A DNA stretch of 5,464 nucleotides, from assembly GCA_945860325.1 (NCBI GenBank), contig CAMARL010000136.1, positions 1 to 5,464 of the forward strand. Direction: 5' to 3'. Position 1 is the stretch's first letter. Each line of letters opens with the position of its first letter. Source of the stretch: Spirosoma fluviale. GTDB taxonomy: Bacteria; Bacteroidota; Bacteroidia; Cytophagales; Spirosomataceae. The translations under genes and the position numbers were made by a program. A model generated the notes under the pieces. The model saw nothing but the letters and a program-made list of their open reading frames with translations. It searched no databases and was not told the DNA's origin. Shown here piece by piece: positions 1-4,871 of this stretch.

Positions 1-128
1 GGTTTACCATGGCATCTCACTATAATTCAAGGTATTTACCTGCCGAAGTTCTTATTGATCAGGGCAAGGCCATTGTCATTCGGAAGAAAGAGACGTTGGA
101 TGATTTGACTAGAAACCAGATCTATTAG
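1..128 (+). CDS. lysA: Diaminopimelate decarboxylase, C-terminal end (partial)
   Basis: Only the last 41 codons are present, read from base 3 to the TAG at 126-128; the gene continues off the left edge. The peptide contains ASHYNSRYLPAEVLIDQGKA followed by IVIRKKETLDDL. This matches the conserved tail of LysA; the E. coli protein, as I recall it, has ASNYNSRPLLPEVLFDNGQA followed by RLIRRRQTIEEL. LysA is a cytoplasmic PLP enzyme (fold III, alanine-racemase-like barrel plus beta domain). It decarboxylates meso-diaminopimelate to L-lysine, the last step of lysine synthesis. The YNSR segment lies in the C-terminal region that completes the active site at the dimer interface. The catalytic lysine and PLP-binding region are outside the window, so intactness cannot be judged. 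Some Bacteroidota fuse LysA to aspartate kinase, which also cannot be excluded. The stop codon runs directly into the heptamer repeat. Confidence 0.85.
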   Translation, partial: FTMASHYNSRYLPAEVLIDQGKAIVIRKKETLDDLTRNQIY

Positions 129-279
129 GTAATAAGTAACAGGTAATAAATTTAGGTAAGAGGTAATAGGTATAAGGTAATACATCAATCCAACCAACTA
201 ATACCTCATAAATAGCGCATCTTTACTCTTCTATTACCTCTTACCTGATACCTATTACCTAATACCTATTTTATTACCT
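127..279. repeat. Degenerate AGGTAWN heptamer array arranged as a large inverted repeat
   Basis: The gap between two convergent genes consists largely of 7-bp units. On the left arm, units begin at 127, 134 (degenerate, aagtaac), 141, then in a second register at 154, 161, 168 and 175. On the right arm, the reverse-complement units (attacct, cttacct, gatacct, attacct, aatacct) begin at 233, 240, 247, 254 and 261, then at 273 after a 5-base break, with one outlier at 200-206. The arms mirror each other including the interruption. Bases 154-169 (aggtaagaggtaatag) are a perfect 16-bp complement of 231-246, and 126-134 pairs perfectly with 272-280. The loop between the core stems (170-230) carries no recognisable gene. 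Function is unknown. It may be a transcript-end hairpin for both genes, a mobile or expanding intergenic repeat, or a protein-binding array. Confidence 0.8.
154..246. terminator. Possible bidirectional transcript-end stem-loop (heptamer core)
   Basis: The perfect 16-bp stem 154-169/231-246 lies between the stops of lysA (+) and the ATP-grasp gene (-), where a shared terminator would be expected. Against a classical intrinsic terminator, the loop is long (61 bases), the stem is only moderately GC-rich, and no U-run follows on either strand. A role in 3'-end stabilisation is equally possible. This is inferred from position and symmetry only. Confidence 0.25.
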
Positions 280-284
280 AATTA

Positions 285-1715
285 CTAATAAAGCACCCAA
301 GTATCCTTGGAACCTCCTCCTTGAGAAGAATTTACGACTAAAGAATCCTTGCGCAACGCCACTCGAGTCAATCCTCCAGGCATCACATTTACCCCATCCC
401 CGTATAGAATATAGGGTCTTAGGTCCACATGCCTGCCTTCTGCATGGTCATCAATTAAGCAAGGCACTCTGGATAATGAAATCGTTGGCTGAGCGATATA
501 ATTTCTTGGATTAGCTACAATGTACTTTTTGAAATTCTCCTGTTCTTCTTTGGTCGATTTTGGACCGATCAACATCCCATATCCACCTGCTTCATTGGCC
601 TCTTTGACCACCAAATCACCGATGTTTTCTAACACAAATTTCAAATCATCTGGCTCGCTGCAGATATATGTTTTTACATTGTCAATGATGGGATCTTCTC
701 CTAAATAATATTTGATCATTCGCGGCACATAGGCATAAATAACCTTATCGTCGGCAACGCCGGTGCCTGGGGCATTTGCTAGGGCTACTTTCCCTTTTTT
801 ATACACATCAAATATCCCTGGAATCCCAATTAAAGAATCCGGGTTAAAGGTTTTAGGGTCTAGGAATGTATCATCAATTCGTCTATAAATAACATCTACT
901 ATTTTAAAACCTTTGGTCGTTCTCATTTTTACATAGCCTTCGTGCACGACTAAATCACGCGCGTCCACTAACTCGACACCCATTTGTTGGGCCAAATAGG
1001 AATGTTCAAAGTAGGCTGAATTATAAATTCCAGGTGTCAGCACGACCACGGTAGGTTCGGGCCTGTCGCTAATAAATCGCAACATTTGTAATAGCTTATG
1101 CGGATAATCAGCAATGGGTCTAATTTGTGTTTTTGCTACAACTTCAGGAAACGTTTGCTTTAATAACTCACGGTTTTCCATCATGTAGGAAACGCCGGAA
1201 GGACATCTTAAATTATCCTCTAAAACCATATATTCGCCATCATTTCCCCTAATTAAATCCGTTCCTGTGATGTGGATCCAAATATTTTTAGGAGGTTTAA
1301 TGCCCATGCATGGCTCTAAAAAGTTTTTTGATGAGTAAATGACCTCTTTGGGAATGATGCCATCTTTGATGATTTTTTGATCGGAGTATATGTCGGCCAA
1401 AAACAAATTTAAGGCCGTTATTCGTTGAGTTAATCCCTTTTCCATTTTCTCCCATTCCTTAGCGCTGACAATTCTTGGGATTATGTCCACTGGCATGATA
1501 CGCTCGGTTCCCTCATTCTCTGAATAGACATTGAACGTAATTCCCATGGCCATTAATGCTCGCTCTGCAGAAATTTGTCGCCTCATGAATTCTTCCTTTG
1601 AAAGTTGTTCCACACGGTCTTTAAAAAATGTATATCCTGACCTTATTTGTCCGTCTGATGTAAACATTTCGTCAAAAAAGCCCTCTGTATTATAGTTGTC
1701 AAATGTGAAATTCAT
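285..1715 (-). CDS. Circularly permuted type-2 ATP-grasp protein
   Basis: This 476-aa protein is full length for the COG2308 family (DUF404/DUF407, related to glutathionylspermidine-synthase-like ATP-grasp enzymes). The N-terminus has the usual opening (FFDEMFTSDGQIRSGY, residues 13-28), supporting the chosen ATG. It continues with VDIIPRIV (76-83), ALNLFLADIY (101-110), VLEDNLRCPSGVSYMMENR (164-182), VIYRRIDDTFLDP (275-287), the glycine-rich VVKEANEAGGYGML (369-382), DLRPY (431-435), GGLTRVA (447-453) and the terminal signature NSSQGGGSKDTWVL (462-475). ATP-grasp enzymes ligate a carboxylate to an amine or thiol through an acyl-phosphate; the substrate here is unknown, and the protein is probably cytoplasmic. 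In many genomes the gene sits next to an alpha-E domain protein and a transglutaminase-like protease. Here neither is adjacent: the gene is flanked by a convergent lysA and a divergent polX, so it is probably monocistronic. No Shine-Dalgarno is visible, as is common in Bacteroidota. Confidence 0.9.
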   Translation of the reverse strand: MNFTFDNYNTEGFFDEMFTSDGQIRSGYTFFKDRVEQLSKEEFMRRQISAERALMAMGITFNVYSENEGTERIMPVDIIPRIVSAKEWEKMEKGLTQRITALNLFLADIYSDQKIIKDGIIPKEVIYSSKNFLEPCMGIKPPKNIWIHITGTDLIRGNDGEYMVLEDNLRCPSGVSYMMENRELLKQTFPEVVAKTQIRPIADYPHKLLQMLRFISDRPEPTVVVLTPGIYNSAYFEHSYLAQQMGVELVDARDLVVHEGYVKMRTTKGFKIVDVIYRRIDDTFLDPKTFNPDSLIGIPGIFDVYKKGKVALANAPGTGVADDKVIYAYVPRMIKYYLGEDPIIDNVKTYICSEPDDLKFVLENIGDLVVKEANEAGGYGMLIGPKSTKEEQENFKKYIVANPRNYIAQPTISLSRVPCLIDDHAEGRHVDLRPYILYGDGVNVMPGGLTRVALRKDSLVVNSSQGGGSKDTWVLY

Positions 1716-1945
1716 AGGCTTGAAAATTATAAATTGCTTGATTATTTCAATAATTTAAAATTTTATTTTTGATTTAATTTTTAAAAAGATATTTTTTTTT
1801 AATTCTTTCCCTAATTACAATTTTTATTATTGGAAATTTACCATTTTCATTTGATAATATGCTCATATTTAGGTCAATGAGTAATTTTTTAATCAATAAT
1901 TACGCCTGCGCTTGAATTAATAACTTACAACATATATATTAATTT

Positions 1946-1958
1946 ATCCTTTGAGGAT
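1946..1958. promoter_or_regulatory. Small perfect hairpin/palindrome before polX start
   Basis: The sequence atcct-ttg-aggat is a 5-bp inverted repeat with a 3-base centre, ending 13 bases before the preferred polX ATG. Its right arm includes gagga, the only purine-rich Shine-Dalgarno-like string near the start. If it lies in the leader RNA, the hairpin could hide that site; as DNA it could be a short operator. A chance occurrence is quite possible at this length. Confidence 0.25.
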
Positions 1959-1960
1959 GA

Positions 1961-1968
1961 TATATTTG
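1961..1968 (+). promoter_or_regulatory. Candidate -7 element TATATTTG upstream of polX
   Basis: TATATTTG is a perfect match to the Bacteroidota -7 consensus TAnnTTTG. It ends only 3 bases before the ATG at 1972, so the transcript would begin at or within the first codon and be essentially leaderless. A second, less perfect candidate (TATCCTTTG, 1945-1953, spacer one base too long) would give a leader of roughly a dozen bases. Neither has a well-placed -33 TTG, so the assignment is tentative. Confidence 0.3.
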
Positions 1969-1971
1969 TAC

Positions 1972-3639
1972 ATGGAAAATGATGAGTTAGTTGATTCTTT
2001 AGAGTTGTTGGTCAAGCTTTGGGATGTCCATGGCGTTAATGAGTTTAAAGCTAAAAATCTTTCTTTTGCGATTCGCGGAATAGATAAGTTTCCTGGATTA
2101 ATAAACCAGCTGACTACCGATCAATTATTATTGATTCCAGGAGTGGGAAAAGTCATCGTCCAATTAATTTATGAACTTGCTCAATCAGGAACTTGTCAGG
2201 AATTAGAAGAGATTGTTGAGAAGACGCCGCCCGGCATATTAGATCTTCTAAAAATAAAGGGTCTAGGCGCCAAAAAAGTTCGAGCCATCTGGCAGGAATT
2301 GAATGTGTCAAATTTTGAAGACTTGAATACCGCATGTCAAGACGGCCAAGTAGAAAAATTAAAGGGATTTGGCTCAGCCATACAATCTTCTATTCAGTCT
2401 CAAATCATTTATATTCAAGAAAATAGAAAAAAACTCAGGTTAGATAAAGCGATATTTTTAAGTGATCGTATACTGGCCATGTTACAGGTGACATTTGATA
2501 AAATAGCTATTTCTGGGGAGTTAAGACGTAATTGCGAAGTCATTACCTCTTTAGTTTTTGTGATAGAAACCGATAATATTTTTGGAAGTCAAAGTGAGAT
2601 TTCTGAGCTTAAGGGTTTCTCTGAGGATCTCAAAGCCTCTTCTCCATTTACTTGGCGTGGTTTTTTTGAGGATCATTTAATCCCCATTGAAATTTATTTG
2701 GTTGACGAATCTGAATTTGTATCAGCCTTATTTCAACACAGCGCTCATGAAAATCATTTGGAATCGATTGATTTTTACAATCAATTTCAAGGTAAAACCT
2801 TGTTGACGGAGGAGTCTATTTACCAAGCATCAAATAAGCCATTTATTCTCCCCGAAATGCGGGAGGGATTACAAGAGTTTGAATGGGCAAGCCAACATAC
2901 AAACTCGGATTTGATCGAAGACCAGGATTTACAAGGCTGCTTGCATAATCACTCTGTTTATTCAGATGGAAAAAATACACTCCAAGAAATGGCTGAGGCT
3001 TGTCGGAGCTTGGGATTGTATTATTTTGGAATTGCGGATCATTCTCAATATGCGGCTTATGCAGGAGGTTTAAAGGAAGAAGATGTTTATCGGCAACATG
3101 AAGAAATTGACCGCCTCAATTTATTGTGGTCTGATTTCACCATCTTGAAAGGGATCGAAGCGGATATTCTACCGGATGGATCTTTGGATTACAATGACCC
3201 TATTTTATCTCAATTTGATTATGTGGTGGCCTCTGTGCATGCCAACTTAACTATGGATTTGGATAAAGCGATGGCTCGATTAATTCGCGCCATAGAGAAT
3301 CCACATACGTCTATTTTAGGTCATCCAACAGGCAGGCTTTTGCTTTCAAGGCCCGGTTATCCTTTGAATACCGATAAGATTTTAGATGCTTGCCTCGCTA
3401 ATGGGGTCAGTATTGAGTTGAATGCCAGTCCATACCGACTCGATTTAGATTGGCGCCATATTTATGCTGCGATGGATAAGGGAGTATTTGTATCCATCAA
3501 TCCGGATGCCCATAAAATCGAAGGATTAAAGGACATGAAATATGGGGTAAAAGTGGGACGTAAGGGTGGACTTTTAAAAGCACTCACCCTTAACGCGTTA
3601 CCTCTGAACGAATTGAAAGCCTTTTTTAATAAGAATTAG
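1972..3639 (+). CDS. polX: PolX-family protein with degenerate polymerase site and intact PHP phosphoesterase domain
   Basis: This 555-aa protein is close to the usual length of bacterial PolX (about 570). It opens like PolX (ELLVKLWDVHGVNEFKAKN, residues 11-29). Helix-hairpin-helix motifs follow at IPGVGK (55-60), IKGLGAKKV (95-103) and probably LKGFG (130-134). In the palm, the nucleotide-binding motif GSxRR reads GELRR (182-186). The two metal-binding aspartates of DxD are replaced by Ser193 and Val195, the third Asp by Glu240, and the GSKxHN segment by SAHENHL (257-263). Gap-filling polymerase activity is therefore unlikely. The C-terminal PHP domain keeps all expected metal ligands: H325, H327, D332, H357, E396, H423, H451, D512 and H514. 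A 3'-5' exonuclease or AP-site-processing role in DNA repair fits best. ATG 1972 is preferred because it aligns with known PolX N-termini. TTG 1951 or ATG 1957 would add 7 or 5 residues and would overlap the promoter and hairpin candidates. The stop overlaps the convergent LOG-family stop. Confidence 0.9.
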   Translation: MENDELVDSLELLVKLWDVHGVNEFKAKNLSFAIRGIDKFPGLINQLTTDQLLLIPGVGKVIVQLIYELAQSGTCQELEEIVEKTPPGILDLLKIKGLGAKKVRAIWQELNVSNFEDLNTACQDGQVEKLKGFGSAIQSSIQSQIIYIQENRKKLRLDKAIFLSDRILAMLQVTFDKIAISGELRRNCEVITSLVFVIETDNIFGSQSEISELKGFSEDLKASSPFTWRGFFEDHLIPIEIYLVDESEFVSALFQHSAHENHLESIDFYNQFQGKTLLTEESIYQASNKPFILPEMREGLQEFEWASQHTNSDLIEDQDLQGCLHNHSVYSDGKNTLQEMAEACRSLGLYYFGIADHSQYAAYAGGLKEEDVYRQHEEIDRLNLLWSDFTILKGIEADILPDGSLDYNDPILSQFDYVVASVHANLTMDLDKAMARLIRAIENPHTSILGHPTGRLLLSRPGYPLNTDKILDACLANGVSIELNASPYRLDLDWRHIYAAMDKGVFVSINPDAHKIEGLKDMKYGVKVGRKGGLLKALTLNALPLNELKAFFNKN

Positions 3640-4358
3640 AAGTTGGGCTTCAATAGATATTTAGCATAAAAATCGTCAATGACCCGGACTGCTTCTGTAG
3701 GCGTATCGACCAATGCAAATAATTCGAGATCATCTTCATTGATGTTTCCATTTGGAATCATGGTGGATTTTATCCAGTCCAATAATCCTTTCCAATAATC
3801 GGTTCCTACTAAAACTACAGGGAATCTACCAATTTTATGTGTTTGGATTAGCGTAAGAGATTCAAACATTTCGTCAAGGGTTCCAAATCCCCCAGGCATA
3901 ATAATAAATCCTTGGGAGTACTTGACAAACATCACTTTCCGAACAAAAAAGAAATCAAAATTAATATTTTTGTCTGAGTCAATATAAGGATTAGGGGTTT
4001 GTTCAAATGGCAATTCAATGTTTAAACCTACGGAGCGTCCATTTTCTGATTTGGCACCTTTGTTGCCCGCTTCCATAATTCCGGGACCACCGCCTGTTAT
4101 CACCCCATAGCCATGTCGGACTAATTTAGCCGCAATTTTTTCGGCTATTTGGAAGTATTTATCCTCCGGTTTCGTTCGGGCCGACCCAAAAATTGAAACG
4201 CAGGGGCCAATTTTCGATAATTTGTCTATCCCTTCGACAAATTCACTCATGATTTTAAATATTCTCCAGGATTCTTCCGATTTAATTTGAGACCACGTTT
4301 TATCGTCAAACGCTTTTTTTATTTTCTCCTCTTCTTCTTGCCACTGATTATCAGTCAT
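3636..4358 (-). CDS. LOG-family (TIGR00730) nucleotide 5'-monophosphate phosphoribohydrolase
   Basis: This 240-aa cytoplasmic Rossmann-fold protein carries the family signatures CVSIFGSAR (53-61), GGGPGIMEAGNKGA (89-102), the Arg-Lys pair R140/K141, and PGGFGTLDE (155-163), the phosphate-binding and catalytic motif of lysine-decarboxylase-like or LOG proteins. Family members hydrolyse the N-glycosidic bond of nucleoside 5'-monophosphates (cytokinin ribotides or AMP-like substrates), releasing base and ribose 5-phosphate. Despite the old database label, they are not lysine decarboxylases. About 50 charged, probably helical residues precede the fold, and together with the GSAR/PGIMEA variants this suggests one of the longer LOG subgroups. 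A general nucleotide salvage role is more likely than hormone synthesis, but this is inference. A PpnN-like nucleosidase role is an alternative, although PpnN itself is about twice as long. Its stop overlaps the polX stop, and it diverges from rpiB across 69 bp. Confidence 0.88.
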   Translation of the reverse strand: MTDNQWQEEEEKIKKAFDDKTWSQIKSEESWRIFKIMSEFVEGIDKLSKIGPCVSIFGSARTKPEDKYFQIAEKIAAKLVRHGYGVITGGGPGIMEAGNKGAKSENGRSVGLNIELPFEQTPNPYIDSDKNINFDFFFVRKVMFVKYSQGFIIMPGGFGTLDEMFESLTLIQTHKIGRFPVVLVGTDYWKGLLDWIKSTMIPNGNINEDDLELFALVDTPTEAVRVIDDFYAKYLLKPNF

Positions 4359-4377
4359 AATTTAATTGTTTTGTCTA

Positions 4378-4385
4378 TAAATGTA
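4378..4385 (-). promoter_or_regulatory. Candidate -7 element for the LOG-family gene
   Basis: On the minus strand the bases read TACATTTA, one base off TAnnTTTG. They lie about 20 bases upstream of the LOG ATG (complement of 4356-4358), implying a leader of roughly 14 bases. No clear -33 TTG is seen. The element sits only 13 bases from the oppositely oriented rpiB element, so the two promoters would share one polymerase footprint. Confidence 0.35.
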
Positions 4386-4398
4386 AATAATATCCCTG

Positions 4399-4406
4399 TA
4401 CATTTG
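4399..4406 (+). promoter_or_regulatory. Candidate -7 element TACATTTG for rpiB
   Basis: TACATTTG is a perfect match to the Bacteroidota -7 consensus TAnnTTTG. It ends 21 bases before the rpiB ATG at 4428, implying a leader of roughly 15 bases without a Shine-Dalgarno. TTG triplets upstream at 4366-4368 and 4371-4373 could serve as -33, but the spacing is longer than usual. The position relative to the start also supports 4428 as the true start. Confidence 0.45.
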
Positions 4407-4427
4407 CATAAATTATTAATTACTAAG

Positions 4428-4871
4428 ATGGATACTCAAATAAGTTTTGCTGTGGGTGGTGATCATGCCGGTTTTGATTATAAAGATCAGTTGATTGATT
4501 ATTTAAAAAGCTTGAATATCAAGGTTCAGGATTTTGGAACTTATTCTGCTGATTCTGTAGATTATCCTGATTTTGCTCATCCAGTAGCGGAATCAGTTGA
4601 AAAAGGAGAACATGATTTTGGATTGTTATTGTGTGGGAGTGCTAATGGTGTCGCCATAACGGCCAATAAACATCAAGGAATCAGAGCTGGCTTAGCATGG
4701 AATTCTGAGGTGGCCCAATTAATTAGGCTTCATAATGATGCGAATATCCTTTGTTTACCTGTTCGTTTTATTAGTTTAGAGGAATCTAAAAAATGCCTTA
4801 AAACTTTTATCGACACTTCCTTTGAAGGCGGTAGGCACCAAAATCGAGTAGATAAAATTATCTGTTGTTAA
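4428..4871 (+). CDS. rpiB: Ribose-5-phosphate isomerase B (RpiB/LacAB family)
   Basis: This 147-aa cytoplasmic enzyme is of normal family length. It interconverts ribose 5-phosphate and ribulose 5-phosphate in the non-oxidative pentose phosphate pathway. Visible signatures are GGDHAGFDYK (10-19, substrate-binding D12/H13), VDYPDFA (44-50), LLLCGSANGVAITANK (66-81) with the catalytic-base Cys69, HNDANIL (102-108) with the ring-opening His102, and GGRHQNRVDKI (134-144) with phosphate-binding arginines. CGSANG replaces the CGTGxG seen in E. coli RpiB; I believe this variant is common in Bacteroidota. The frame is open back to 4287, but that extension would overlap the LOG gene and the promoter, and it aligns with nothing in the family, so ATG 4428 is chosen. 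The stop overlaps the stop of the convergent membrane protein by 4 bp. A LacA/B-like isomerase of another sugar phosphate (for example allose 6-phosphate) is possible but less likely without a sugar operon. Confidence 0.92.
   Translation: MDTQISFAVGGDHAGFDYKDQLIDYLKSLNIKVQDFGTYSADSVDYPDFAHPVAESVEKGEHDFGLLLCGSANGVAITANKHQGIRAGLAWNSEVAQLIRLHNDANILCLPVRFISLEESKKCLKTFIDTSFEGGRHQNRVDKIICC

Larger units (their letters stand above)
1716..1971. other. AT-rich divergent intergenic region
   Basis: This 256-bp spacer separates the starts of the ATP-grasp gene (-) and polX (+) and must hold both promoters. It is extremely AT-rich, with a run of nine T at 1792-1800. On the minus strand the best -7-like element I see is TATCTTTT (complement of 1784-1791), one base off TAnnTTTG and without a well-spaced -33 TTG. 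On the plus strand the candidates lie close to the polX start. No convincing coding sequence or RNA gene is seen. Confidence 0.6.

Noticed and set aside
127..279. CRISPR array or telomere-like repeat
   Set aside because: The units are 7 bp without unique spacers, and the two arms are inverted, so it is not a CRISPR. Nothing else suggests a replicon end: genes continue normally on both sides.
520..708. 62-codon open frame on + inside the ATP-grasp gene
   Set aside because: It lies wholly antisense to strongly conserved ATP-grasp coding sequence and has no recognisable protein features; it is a shadow frame.
1881..1903. Inverted repeat gtaatt...aattac with an 11-base loop
   Set aside because: The arms are only 6 bp and almost pure A/T in an AT-rich spacer, so chance is the simplest explanation.
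1859..1915. Possible 18-codon leader peptide on + upstream of polX
   Set aside because: Short random frames are expected in AT-rich DNA. There is no ribosome binding site, no attenuator-like structure after it and no amino-acid bias suggesting control.
2153..2335. 60-codon open frame on - inside polX
   Set aside because: It is antisense to the conserved helix-hairpin-helix region of polX, with no start signal or recognisable product.
4287..4427. N-terminal extension of rpiB (47 codons, hydrophobic, signal-peptide-like)
   Set aside because: It overlaps the start of the LOG gene and contains the rpiB promoter candidate. RpiB proteins begin just before the GGDHAGF motif, so the hydrophobic stretch is an artefact of reading the AT-rich promoter.
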